This document shows positions 21,052 through 31,700 of a DNA stretch of 59,163 nt, one piece after another. Both the position numbers and the translations under genes were made by a program. The notes under the pieces were generated by a model. The model was given only the letters and a program-made list of their open reading frames with translations, was not told where the DNA came from and did no database searches. Every line of letters begins with the position of its first letter. The stretch's first letter is position 1. Origin of the DNA: Prolixibacteraceae bacterium (GTDB lineage: Bacteria > Bacteroidota > Bacteroidia > Bacteroidales > Prolixibacteraceae); the NCBI GenBank assembly GCA_027858715.1, contig JAQICD010000033.1, positions 1 through 59,163 of the forward strand, given 5' to 3'.

Positions 21052-22212
21052 TTATTTTTTGGTTAAAGAAACAGCTTTGCGTGCGGCATCGTCAAGGTTA
21101 TCGGCACTAATGATATTTAGCCCCGATTCGTTGATGATTTTTTTACCTATATCAACATTTGTACCTTCGAGTCGTACCACGAGCGGCATTTTCAATCCGC
21201 TTGATTTAACAGCAGCAATAATGCCGTTGGCTATGGTGTCACATTTCATTATTCCCCCAAAAATATTTACCAGGATACAGGCTACATTGCTGTCGCCCGA
21301 AATGATTTCAAAAGCCTTGGTGACAGCCTCTTCGGTTGCCGAGCCACCCACATCGAGAAAGTTGGCTGGTTCACCGCCATTGTGTTTTATCGAATCCATG
21401 GTTGCCATAGCCAGCCCGGCACCGTTTACCATACATCCGATGTTGCCATCAAGCGAAATGTAGCTCATGCCGTAAGTCGAAGCTTCAATTTCGGCTTCAG
21501 TTTTTTCTGCATTAGGATCGCCTCCCGAATTTTTTTGCCTGTAAACAGCATTGTCGTCAATGTCGAATTTACAGTCGAGCAGTTGCAGTTTGTTCTCGTT
21601 GGTAAGAGCCAACGGGTTTATTTCAATCATCGTAGCATCGCGTTGAAGATATACATCGTATAATTTTTGAAGAATGTCGCCCAGTTGATTTTTCAGTTCG
21701 TTTTTGAGACCAAGAAAATCAGCTGCCTGTGTTTTAAGTTCATCGCGAAGTGGCTTTCCGTATTGGGGATATAATCGCAAAATACGGTCGGGTGTTTTTT
21801 CGGCAACTTCTTCAATATCAACGCCACCTTCAGGTGAAATCATAATAAGCGGACTTACTTTTGCACGATCGAGTAAAACGGCGAGGTAAAATTCATTGAT
21901 TGCATTGCCGGCCTTTTCAATCAGCGCCGAGTGTACTTTTACACCTTCAGAGCCGGTCTGGTGGGTTACAAGTTGCATCCCTATTATTTCGGAGGCATAT
22001 TTTTTAGCTTCTTCGGGCGTGCTGTATCGTTTGATGCCACCTGCTTTTCCCCGTCCGCCGGTAAAAGCTTGTGCCTTTACCACTCCTTCGGTGAAAGTTA
22101 CTTTGTTGAGTGCATCTGGCACTTCATCGGCATTGATTACATGGATGCTATCGGGAACAGGTAGCCCTGCTTCGAGGAGTAGCGCTTTTGACTGGTATTC
22201 GAGTAACTTCAT
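21052..22212 (-). CDS. sucC: Succinate--CoA ligase [ADP-forming] subunit beta
   Basis: [68 protein letters not shown]. Confidence 0.98.
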   Translation of the reverse strand: MKLLEYQSKALLLEAGLPVPDSIHVINADEVPDALNKVTFTEGVVKAQAFTGGRGKAGGIKRYSTPEEAKKYASEIIGMQLVTHQTGSEGVKVHSALIEKAGNAINEFYLAVLLDRAKVSPLIMISPEGGVDIEEVAEKTPDRILRLYPQYGKPLRDELKTQAADFLGLKNELKNQLGDILQKLYDVYLQRDATMIEINPLALTNENKLQLLDCKFDIDDNAVYRQKNSGGDPNAEKTEAEIEASTYGMSYISLDGNIGCMVNGAGLAMATMDSIKHNGGEPANFLDVGGSATEEAVTKAFEIISGDSNVACILVNIFGGIMKCDTIANGIIAAVKSSGLKMPLVVRLEGTNVDIGKKIINESGLNIISADNLDDAARKAVSLTKK

Positions 22213-22394
22213 AGTTCGTGCTTAAAATGGAAAGGTAAATAATCAACTTTAACAATTTCTTTTACGAGAATGTTCAGTTAAATATTTTATGGTTATAAAC
22301 TCTTATATTCTTCATTTGATTTTAAACGACAAAACAAGATTTTCTGTAAATAATCAATCTGAATAATTAACTTTGTGTGCTTAAAAGTATTGAT

Positions 22395-22739
22395 ATGTAT
22401 TCGATAAGACAAAATAAAGTATCAAGATTGCTGCAAAAGGATCTGGCAACAATTTTTCAGGAACTGACACGCTCGTCTATTAAAGGCAAAATGATATCGG
22501 TAACAGTGGTGCGTGTATCGAAAGATTTGGCAGTTGCTAAGGTTTACCTCAGCGTATTTCCTTCGGAAGGTGCAAACGAAACCTTAAACCTGATTAAACA
22601 ATTGGGCGGGCAAATCCGTGGCGAACTAGGACGTAAGGTTGGCAAGCAGTTGAGGATAGTACCTGAACTCGCTTTTTTTCTTGATGACAGCCTCGATTAT
22701 ATCGACCATATTGATGATGTTTTAAACGAAAAACCCTAA
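22395..22739 (+). CDS. rbfA: 30S ribosome-binding factor RbfA
   Basis: RQNKVSRLLQKDLATIFQEL, ISVTVVRVSKDLAVAKVYLSVFP, LRIVPELAFFLDDSLDYIDHID. TAACTTTG -7-like element at 22368-22375. Confidence 0.95.
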   Translation: MYSIRQNKVSRLLQKDLATIFQELTRSSIKGKMISVTVVRVSKDLAVAKVYLSVFPSEGANETLNLIKQLGGQIRGELGRKVGKQLRIVPELAFFLDDSLDYIDHIDDVLNEKP

Positions 22740-22743
22740 AGAC

Positions 22744-23565
22744 ATGCAATACGATCCAATAAAACGAAGTTTAGGACGTTTTTTTAACAAGTCTGTTTTT
22801 TTACGTAAAGTTTTTTATCGCTTACTCGACTGGCTATTGTTGCGTTCGTGGCATGTACGTAAAGAATTGAAAAAGTGGAATAGCTCCGAGTTTCCGGTAA
22901 TACTTGATGCCGGTTCGGGCTTTGGTCAATACACTTACCGTATGTCGCAGATGTTCCCGAGCGCCTTAATTAAAGCTGTTGATGTAAAAGAAGAGCAAAT
23001 TGCAGATTGCAACGAATTTTTTCTAAAATCAAACCTGAACAGCCGTGTTATTTTTGAAAAGGCCGACCTCACAAGATTTGTTGAACCTGAACAGTTCGAC
23101 CTGATCCTTTCGGTTGATGTAATGGAACACATTGAAGAAGATGTTAAGGTATTTGAGAACTTTTATAAAACGCTGAAGCAAAAATCAATGTTGCTTATTT
23201 CAACTCCCTCTGATCAGGGGGGATCCGATGCTCATGACCACGATCACGAAGGTGACGGAGTGGCAGGTTTTATCGACGAACATGTTCGCGATGGATATAA
23301 TATCAACGAGATAAAGGAGAAATTGAAAAAAGTTGGTTTTTCGGAAGTACATGCCCGATATCAGTACGGAAAACCCGGAAGCCTGGCCTGGCGCTTATCG
23401 ATGAAGTATCCCATAAAAATGCTGGGTGTTAGTAAGTTGTTCTTTATTTTGCTTCCATTTTATTACATTGTAGCCTTCCCCATATCGGCCATTCTAAATT
23501 GGTTCGATGTGAGAAACGAACATCAGTCAGGTACCGGATTGCTTGTTACCGCATTCAAAAATTAA
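22744..23565 (+). CDS. Class I SAM-dependent methyltransferase
   Basis: VILDAGSGFGQYTYRMSQMFP (motif I), FDLILSVDVMEHIEED. Confidence 0.9.
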   Translation: MQYDPIKRSLGRFFNKSVFLRKVFYRLLDWLLLRSWHVRKELKKWNSSEFPVILDAGSGFGQYTYRMSQMFPSALIKAVDVKEEQIADCNEFFLKSNLNSRVIFEKADLTRFVEPEQFDLILSVDVMEHIEEDVKVFENFYKTLKQKSMLLISTPSDQGGSDAHDHDHEGDGVAGFIDEHVRDGYNINEIKEKLKKVGFSEVHARYQYGKPGSLAWRLSMKYPIKMLGVSKLFFILLPFYYIVAFPISAILNWFDVRNEHQSGTGLLVTAFKN

Positions 23566-23625
23566 AAAAAACTAGTTGTTCACATTTAATATTCACCGTT
23601 GCAGCCAGAAGGCGTAAGCTAATAT

Positions 23626-24846
23626 ATGCAGGTTCCATTTTACATAGCACGCAGATATTTACGTACAAAAAAAGCGAGGAACGTGGTAAACATCATTTCT
23701 GGTGTAGCCATGGTGGGCGTAATTGTTGGTACTATGGCACTGGTTGTGGTACTTTCGATTTTTAATGGCTTCGATATACTCATAAAATCATTTTTTAGCT
23801 TTTTTGATCCGCAAATTAAAATCACGGTGGTTGAAGGAAAACAATTTGACCCCAGCAGTCCAGATTTTGAGCAGATACGCAACGATGAATCGGTGATTCA
23901 TTTTTGCGAGGTGGTAGAAGAAATTGCTCACTTGCAGTTCGAAGGTCGTCAGTTTATCTCCCGAATAAAGGGTATTGAAGATGAATTTATTGCTATGAGT
24001 AATCTCGAAGAAGTACTTTACGACGGCGATTTAATGCTAAACGACGGGAATTTTGATTATGCAGTAATTGGACGTGGTGTGGCATACAATCTTGGTGCTG
24101 CAACAAACTTTGTACGGCCAATTTATATTTCTGTACCCAAAAAAGGGGTTGGGTTGTCGTCGTTTTCAAGCCCTTTTAAGCAAAAACACGTCTTTTTATC
24201 GGGAATATATGCAGTGGGGCAGCAGGAAGTTGACAACCAGTATGCACTTGTTCCGCTAGAAATGGCACGCGAACTGCTCGACTTAAAAAACGAAGTAACA
24301 TCTGTTGAACTCGGATTGGCCGAAGGAGTTGACGAAAAACGTTTCCAAAAGAAGCTTGAAAAAATGCTGGGGTCTGAATACCGTGTCCAAAACAGATATC
24401 AGCAACACGAGCAATATTATAGAGTGGCCGAGAGTGAGCGTTTTTTCATTTATATTATTCTTTCATTTATTGTGGTTATTGCTTCGTTTAACCTGGCGAG
24501 TTCCATTGCCATGTTGATTCTCGACAAGAAAAAAGACATTCACATACTGCTCAGTTTGGGCATGACCCGCGATAAAGTAAGCCGGATATTTTTATACGAA
24601 GGCATGCTTGTGTCGGTGCTGGGGGCAACCATTGGCATGGTGCTTGGCGTTTTAGTCTGTCTGGGGCAAATTCATTTTGGATGGCTTAAATTCCCCATGT
24701 CGTTTGCAGTCGAGAATTACCCGGTTGAAATACGTTTCTGGAGCCTGGTTCTAATTGGCATTACGGTACTTGTAATAGGGAGTGTAGCTTCGTGGTTGCC
24801 TGTGCGTTTACTGCCCGAGAACTTTTTTGAACACGAAAACGAATAG
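23626..24846 (+). CDS. LolC/E-type FtsX-like permease (lipoprotein release)
   Basis: FYIARRYLRTKKARNVVNIISGVAMVGVIVGTMALVVVLSIFNGF N-terminus; C-terminal FtsX TM block. Confidence 0.9.
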   Translation: MQVPFYIARRYLRTKKARNVVNIISGVAMVGVIVGTMALVVVLSIFNGFDILIKSFFSFFDPQIKITVVEGKQFDPSSPDFEQIRNDESVIHFCEVVEEIAHLQFEGRQFISRIKGIEDEFIAMSNLEEVLYDGDLMLNDGNFDYAVIGRGVAYNLGAATNFVRPIYISVPKKGVGLSSFSSPFKQKHVFLSGIYAVGQQEVDNQYALVPLEMARELLDLKNEVTSVELGLAEGVDEKRFQKKLEKMLGSEYRVQNRYQQHEQYYRVAESERFFIYIILSFIVVIASFNLASSIAMLILDKKKDIHILLSLGMTRDKVSRIFLYEGMLVSVLGATIGMVLGVLVCLGQIHFGWLKFPMSFAVENYPVEIRFWSLVLIGITVLVIGSVASWLPVRLLPENFFEHENE

Positions 24847-24937
24847 AACGTATCCACACATAAATCCGAACATCATTTCTGTGTTTTAACCTCCCGATTG
24901 AGCCGAATACTCATCTTTTTTTTTCATATTTGCACTT

Positions 24938-26062
24938 ATGCAATTTAATCGTGTAATAGGTCAGGAAACCATTAAAAAGCGTTTGATCGATGGTGTGAGT
25001 GAAAGCCGTATCAGTCATGCGTTGTTGTTTGCCGGCTCCGAAGGAACGGGGAAGCTGGCCATGGCCATAGCCTATGCGCAGTTTGTGGCTTGCCCCAATC
25101 GAACAGAAAATGAATCGTGTGGCACTTGCCCGTCGTGCAAGAAGTTTAATAAGCTGGCCCATCCCGATTTGCACTTTGTGTTCCCGGTGGTGAAAACGCC
25201 AAAAATAAAAGAACCGGTAAGCGACAATTACATTTTGCAGTGGCGCGAACTTGTGACTAACAATCCGTATTTCAACCTGAATATGTGGTATAAATCCATT
25301 GATGTGGAGAATGCCCAGGGGAATATTTATGTACACGAAAGCCACGAGATAATTCGCAAACTTAACCTCAAAACATTCGAAGCTGAATATAAAGTGATGA
25401 TTATTTGGATGGCCGAGCGCATGAATATGCAATGTGCCAATAAGCTGCTCAAAATGATAGAAGAGCCACCTCCAAAGACACTCTTTATCCTTATATCAGA
25501 GAACGATGAACAAATACTGCCCACCATTCGTTCGCGTACGCAACTCATAAAATTCAACAAAATTGACAATCACTCAATGGCTGAGGCAATTGCTGCTATG
25601 CCGCAGGCTGCGGGTATGAATGTTGAAGGTATTGTACACCTGGCCAACGGTAATTTCATTACAGCAATGGATTTACTGCAGCCCGATGAGGAAAAAGCTT
25701 TGTATTTCGAACAGTTTACTGTGCTTATGCGCTCGACATACAAACGCGAATGGGCAGCCATTTTTGAATGGGCCGAAAATTTGGCAGGTATTGGACGCGA
25801 ACGCCAAAAAAGTTTTCTGACATACTGCATGCGAATGATGCGCGAAAATTTTGTAATGAACTTCCATCGCGACGACCTTGTATTTCTGAATGAAACAGAA
25901 AAAAAGTTCTCATCGAACTTCAGCCCATTTATTAACGAGCGAAATATCATCTCTTTTTCCGAAGAACTTGAAAAAGCCTATCGCGACATAGCACAAAACG
26001 GTAATCCGCGAGTAATTTTTCTCGATTTCTCACTCAAAGTGGTGAAACTCATCAGAGCCTGA
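24938..26062 (+). CDS. holB: DNA polymerase III subunit delta'-like ATPase
   Basis: RVIGQETIKKRLIDGVSESRISHALLFAGSEGTGKLAMAIAYAQ, zinc-binding C-x8-CGTCPSC, NKLLKMIEEPPPKTLFILIS. Confidence 0.93.
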   Translation: MQFNRVIGQETIKKRLIDGVSESRISHALLFAGSEGTGKLAMAIAYAQFVACPNRTENESCGTCPSCKKFNKLAHPDLHFVFPVVKTPKIKEPVSDNYILQWRELVTNNPYFNLNMWYKSIDVENAQGNIYVHESHEIIRKLNLKTFEAEYKVMIIWMAERMNMQCANKLLKMIEEPPPKTLFILISENDEQILPTIRSRTQLIKFNKIDNHSMAEAIAAMPQAAGMNVEGIVHLANGNFITAMDLLQPDEEKALYFEQFTVLMRSTYKREWAAIFEWAENLAGIGRERQKSFLTYCMRMMRENFVMNFHRDDLVFLNETEKKFSSNFSPFINERNIISFSEELEKAYRDIAQNGNPRVIFLDFSLKVVKLIRA

Positions 26063-26111
26063 AATAGGCTCATTCAATCCCCTCAGAACAAAACACGTTA
26101 AATGGTAGCAC

Positions 26112-26130
26112 AAACCTTTCGGAAAGGTTT
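26112..26130. repeat. Perfect 19-nt palindrome AAACCTTTC-G-GAAAGGTTT
   Basis: All 9 pairs complementary about 26121; a related hairpin CCTTTC-agguuuu-GAAAGG lies at 26173-26191. Confidence 0.75.
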
Positions 26131-26209
26131 AAAAATTAGCTATTTTTAGCACCGTTTATAAATCAATATATACCTTTCAGGTTTTGAAAGGCTCGTAAAT
26201 TTTTAAAAT

Positions 26210-27457
26210 ATGACAACAGGAAATCCAATTTTCAGAGGATGTGCATCGAATAAATTATCAGGCTCGTGTGCCAAGCTCGATGTACAGGACTGGCTGGAAG
26301 ATATATCAAATACGCAAAATACGGAAGATATCATTGAGATACGCTTCAAGAATACCCGCAAAGATTACTACTCGAACGTTAATCGCCTGAATCTTGAAGT
26401 TGGTGAGCTTGTGGCCGTTGAGGGAAATCCGGGTCACGATATTGGAATGGTATCACTTACCGGCGATTTGGTGCTTCGGCAAATGAAGCGCCATAAAGTA
26501 ACAACCATTAACGGCGAACTTCGGAAAGTGTACAGGAAGGCAAAGCCTGTTGATATTGAAAAATGGGAAGCAGCGATGAAACGAGAGCACGAGACGATGA
26601 TAAAATCGCGTCAGCTCGCTTCCGACCTTCGGCTTAATATGAAAATTGGCGACGTCGAATATCAGGGCGATGGCACCAAGGCCATTTTCTATTACATTGC
26701 CGACGAGCGGGTCGATTTTCGTCAGCTCATCAAAGTATTGGCCGAATCATTTTGTATTCGAGTAGAAATGAAGCAGATTGGTGCTCGCCAGGAAGCCGGA
26801 CGAATTGGTGGAATTGGCCCCTGCGGGAGAGAACTTTGTTGCTGCGCATGGATGTCGAATTTTAGCTCTGTAAACACTGTGGCCGCCAGGTATCAGGAAA
26901 TCTCCATGAATCCGCAAAAACTTGCCGGTCAGTGCAGTAAGTTGAAATGCTGCATCAACTACGAGGTGGATTGTTACATCAACGAGCAAAAAGATTTTCC
27001 GCCTAAAGAACGAATTAAAACCGAAGAAGGCGAATACATTTATTTGAAATCCGACGTTTTTAAACGCATTTACTATTATACGCTCGACAGTAGAGGGCCT
27101 ACCGGCCAGATAGCTGTTCCGGTGAGCAGGGTGAAACAGATAATGCGCATGAACGAAAAAGGTAAAGTTCCCGAACGTTTGATTGAATTGGCAGATATCG
27201 ACGTGAATATTGAAAAGGCCATACCCAATTACGAAAATGTTGTGGGGCAGGACAGTCTAACCCGTTTCGATAAACCCAAAGATGAAAATCGCAGAAAAAA
27301 ACGCCGTCCAAAACGCCGCTTCAAAAGCGATGATAAATCTAATGAAAACAAGCCTAAAAATGAAGACGTGCAACGTAACGGGCAAAAGAGGAGGCCGTTT
27401 GGAAGAAATAAAAAGCCCCGAAATCAGCGAAAAGATGGCGCAAACGACAAATCGTAA
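26210..27457 (+). CDS. ricT: PSP1-domain protein, RicT/YaaT family
   Basis: GVEYQGDGTKAIFYYIADERVDFRQLIKVLAESF, RIGGIGPCGRELCCCAWM, KLAGQCSKLKCCINYE cysteine motifs; basic low-complexity C-tail. Confidence 0.92.
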   Translation: MTTGNPIFRGCASNKLSGSCAKLDVQDWLEDISNTQNTEDIIEIRFKNTRKDYYSNVNRLNLEVGELVAVEGNPGHDIGMVSLTGDLVLRQMKRHKVTTINGELRKVYRKAKPVDIEKWEAAMKREHETMIKSRQLASDLRLNMKIGDVEYQGDGTKAIFYYIADERVDFRQLIKVLAESFCIRVEMKQIGARQEAGRIGGIGPCGRELCCCAWMSNFSSVNTVAARYQEISMNPQKLAGQCSKLKCCINYEVDCYINEQKDFPPKERIKTEEGEYIYLKSDVFKRIYYYTLDSRGPTGQIAVPVSRVKQIMRMNEKGKVPERLIELADIDVNIEKAIPNYENVVGQDSLTRFDKPKDENRRKKRRPKRRFKSDDKSNENKPKNEDVQRNGQKRRPFGRNKKPRNQRKDGANDKS

Positions 27458-27494
27458 AATTTAATCTGTAGGGTCTGATTAATTATCTCATAAA

Positions 27495-27968
27495 ATGAAG
27501 TTTAGTAAAAGCTTATATCAATTTTGTTTGGTTCTTGTGTTGTTTGTTATGGCTTCATGCAATTCCAGAACAGTTTATCACGAGAATCTTGCCACTGGGA
27601 ATCCCGATTGGCATGCCGATTCGTTACTCACTTTTCGTTTTAGTATTGATGATACCGTTTCATTGTACAACATCAACATAAGTACACGCAACCTCGGGGC
27701 ATACCCTTATAGCAACATCTGGTTTTTCATAAATATCGTTGCTCCCGATTCGTCTATGATTGCCGATACGGTTGAATATCAACTTGCAGAAGCTAGTGGG
27801 AAATTGTTGGGAACCGGAACAGGCGGAGTTTACAGCAATCAATTCAGCTTCCGCGAAAATGTTTTTTTCCCGGTTTCGGGTATATACGAAATAAGCATAC
27901 AACACGGTATGAGAAATGAAAGCTTGAAAGGAATATCTGATGTAGGGTTGGTAATTGAGAAAAAGTAA
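27495..27968 (+). CDS. gldH: Gliding motility lipoprotein GldH
   Basis: Lipobox FVMASC-N; length and location after ricT; WHADSLLTFRFSIDDTVSLYNINISTRNLGAYPYSNIWFFI typical of GldH. Confidence 0.85.
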   Translation: MKFSKSLYQFCLVLVLFVMASCNSRTVYHENLATGNPDWHADSLLTFRFSIDDTVSLYNINISTRNLGAYPYSNIWFFINIVAPDSSMIADTVEYQLAEASGKLLGTGTGGVYSNQFSFRENVFFPVSGIYEISIQHGMRNESLKGISDVGLVIEKK

Positions 27969-27975
27969 TATTGTT

Positions 27976-28722
27976 GTGGGAAAGAATAAGTTAAAGAAAT
28001 TTGCAGATATGGAACGGTTCGACAATGTTTTGCAGGTTCCGTATCATACCATTCAGCACTCCGATCATCCGTTAAAAGGAAACTGGAATAAAAAATTTTT
28101 CAAAAACAATAAGCCCATCGTTTTGGAATTGGGTTGTGGAAAGGGTGAATATACAATTGGATTGACAAAGCTCGACAATTCAAAAAACTACATTGGTGTT
28201 GATATTAAAGGAGCACGAATGTGGAAAGGTGCTAAGTTTGCCGTTGACAACAAGATTGATAACGTTGCTTTTTTACGCACCAGTATCGAAATGACAGGTC
28301 AGTTTTTTGCCGCTGGAGAGATATCTGAAATCTGGCTTACTTTTCCCGACCCGCAAATGAAGAAGACCCGTAAACGTTTAACTTCAACCCGGTTTGTTGA
28401 GATGTACCGCAATTTCCTTGTGCCGGAAGGTCTTATACATTTAAAAACCGATAGTAATTTTCAATATCAATATACCCTCGAAATGGTGAAAATTAATCAA
28501 TTTGAGGTGATTGACCATAAAACCGATATTTACGCTGAAGATGAAGTGCCCGAAAGACTGCTGATAAAAACATTTTACGAAAAACAGTGGCTTTTGCAGG
28601 GCATCAAAATAAAATACATTAGTTTTATTCCTAATCAAAACAAACTGATTGAACCGGATGTTGATATTGCGCCTGATAGTTATAGAAGCTTTGGGCGCAG
28701 AGCTGTAACGCTTGAAGAGTAA
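27976..28722 (+). CDS. trmB: tRNA (guanine-N7-)-methyltransferase
   Basis: VGKNKLKKFADMERFDNVLQ start (GTG at 27976), VLELGCGKGEYTIGL, FLRTSIEM, EIWLTFPDPQMKKTRKRLTSTRF. Confidence 0.95.
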   Translation: MGKNKLKKFADMERFDNVLQVPYHTIQHSDHPLKGNWNKKFFKNNKPIVLELGCGKGEYTIGLTKLDNSKNYIGVDIKGARMWKGAKFAVDNKIDNVAFLRTSIEMTGQFFAAGEISEIWLTFPDPQMKKTRKRLTSTRFVEMYRNFLVPEGLIHLKTDSNFQYQYTLEMVKINQFEVIDHKTDIYAEDEVPERLLIKTFYEKQWLLQGIKIKYISFIPNQNKLIEPDVDIAPDSYRSFGRRAVTLEE

Positions 28723-28740
28723 AACATTAAAAACAGCTTT

Positions 28741-31700
28741 ATGAGATATTGCTTAACATTATTCATTGTAATCTTGTCGTTCGGTGCTTGGGCAAACCCC
28801 CGGTTTACGTTCGACCGATTGACAATTGAAGATGGGTTGGCAAATAACTCGGTACGTACAATTTTTCAGGATAACGAAGGCTATCTGTGGTTTGGAACCC
28901 TGAACGGACTCAGCCGTTACGATGGACAGCAGTTTAAAACATTCGATTACAAAGCAAGCGATTCTACCTCAATCAGCAACAACAAAATCAGGGATATTTT
29001 TCAGGATGGTGAAGGCTTTTTATGGGTTACAACCTATGATAATAATGCTCACCGATTCGATCCCAAAACTGAAACCTTTATTAACTTTCCGGTTGTTTTG
29101 GGCGATGAATACATCGATTGTTCGGTGCATTTTCTTTACGAATCGACACCAGGGGTTATGTGGATGTACATTTCGGGAAACGGCTGTGTACGTTTAACCC
29201 CTTCAAACGAACCTGCGGGCTATTCGTTAAAGTGGTTTTCTACCAACAACGTATTGGCTTCGGATAACCTGAATACTGTATGGAAGGATCGGCAAAACGG
29301 GATTTGGATAAGTACCTTCAGAGGAACATCATATTTGCCAAATGGCAATTCAAATGGCAATGATTGTTACGACGATGTGAAGCATTACTTTATGGGTGCC
29401 GAAACAGCCATTGTATCGTTTTGCGAATCGGACAATGCAGTTTGGGCAGGAATGCAATCGGGAGATATTTATAAGATAACACCCGATACCGTTTCTCTTG
29501 AATGGACCATGCCACCTCGAAATAAAGTACTGAGAGGCGTGAGGATGATGGAAGTTGACAACGATGGCAACATATATGTGGCCACCGAAATGGGGCTATT
29601 AATTATTAACCCCGAAACCGGCACACAGAAGCACTACATGGAATCGAACAGCACGCTGAATTCGAACTACATCATGTCGTTTTATTTTGACACCTATGGC
29701 GATTGCTGGCTGGCAACCAACAACCGTGGAGTGACACGCTTCCAGGTCGAAAACGAAACTTTCACACACTATCCTTTAAATCCATCAATACGACAGTCGA
29801 TTCTGGAAGGCGAAAAACAGGTTTTTCTTGAAGACAATACAGGCAATTTATGGGTTGGGATTTATGGTGGAGGAATTTCAAGGTTCGACCGCGAAACAGC
29901 TTCTTTTCATCAATATCTGCACGAGGAAAATAACCCGGCAAGCCTGTCGTCAAATCTTATTTTATCGCTGGCAAAAGACCGTTCGGGTAATTTGTGGACA
30001 GGAACTTTTAAGCGTGGCGTAAATCGTATCAACCTCCATGAGGATAATTTTAACCTGATGAAAAACTCATCAGAAGCTGAACGTGATTTCCTGAATGAAA
30101 TGCGGGCTGTTTTCGAAGACAGTCGCCAATGGATATGGGCTGGCGATAAGCGCGGTAAGATAGCTGTATATGATCAGAATTTTAACAAACTTTTTGAGCC
30201 GTCGAAGTATTTTAGCAAGTTGAACATTGCAACGGGGGTTTATGCTTTTGAAGAAGACGAAAACAACAACATCTGGATAGGCACAAAAGGCGAAGGGATT
30301 TTTGTGCTGACTAACCTGCCTGGTGATCTAAGAAACCTCACAGAAAACAATGTGCGGGTTTATCAATTTTCGTCCAGCGAACCCCCCGAATTTAAGCTTA
30401 CGCATAAAGATGTGTTTGATTTGCATTACGATAGCCATGGACAAATGTGGGTGGCATTGTATCATGGAGGCGTAAACGTAATTAGGCATGCGCTAACACC
30501 ACAGCAGGAGATTCTGAAATATGATACAGACGACAGCCGCCCCGAAACTTTGTCTGACGAGCGTGTGCGTTGCATTCTTGAAGACCATGCAGGGAATATT
30601 TGGATTGGCACAGCATTTGGACTCAATTATGTTCCTTCGCAATATGTTGAAACAGAAGATAAACGGTTTGTGACAATTGCCCGGGGTGACAACAATCAAA
30701 GTTTATCGTACAACGATGTGTTTTGTCTTTTTCAGGATTCGGATGAACGGATTTGGATAGGAACATCGGGTGGAGGCATGAACAGGTTGGTAGAACGAGA
30801 GTCTGGAAGCAGCAACTTCGAATTTGAGAAAGTTCAGCATTCCGACGGATTGTCGAGCAACATGGTGCTTAGCATAGTTGAAGACCACAACAAAACGTTG
30901 TGGATAAGTACCGATTTCGGCCTCAACAAAATGGTGCTTAATTCGGGAAATATAGAAAAATATTACATTGCCGACGGGCTCGACGAGGATTCATTTTCCG
31001 AGGGGCCGGGTTTGTTAACTTCAGATAACAAAATGATATTTGGCCATATCTCGGGCATGGCCTGGTTTGCGCCCGACTCAATAACAAAATCAGGTCATTT
31101 GGTGCCCGTAGTGCTTACAAACCTTAAAATTAACGGCGCAACCAATAAAGAATTTATGAACAGTGCACGCCGCATTCTTGGCGATTCGCTCAGGGCACTG
31201 GCACTTAAATACAACGAGAACTTTGTCACTTTTGAGTTTGCTGCGCTTGATTATAAAGCTCCTTCAAAAATTCAGTATTCTTTTAAACTTGAAGGCTTTG
31301 AACCGGGGTGGAATAATTCTGGTAATTTGAATACAGCCATATACCGTGAACTTCCGCCGGGTGATTATGTGTTTCGCTTACGTGCTTCGAACAGCGATGG
31401 TTTGTGGGTAAACCCCGAAATGAAACTAAATCTTTCAATTTCGCCACCACCATGGCGCACTACCTGGGCCTATTCGCTGTACCTTATTTTTTCCCTCGGC
31501 TTGTTCTTTTTGTTGCAGCGTTTCATTATGGAAAGAGTGAAACTAAAACACGAGGTTCAATATGAGAAACATCTTGCCGACGATAAACTTAAGTTCTATA
31601 CAAGTATCTCGCACGAGTTTAAAACACCTCTTTCGTTAATTTTAGGGCCGGTTGAAGATGTTCTGGCTAAAAAGAAACTTCCGTCCGATGTTACTTCATC

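Noticed and set aside
28741-28800. HTCS as part of the trmB operon
   Set aside because: Only an 18-nt gap and same strand; cannot tell co-transcription from an internal promoter by eye, so not claimed.
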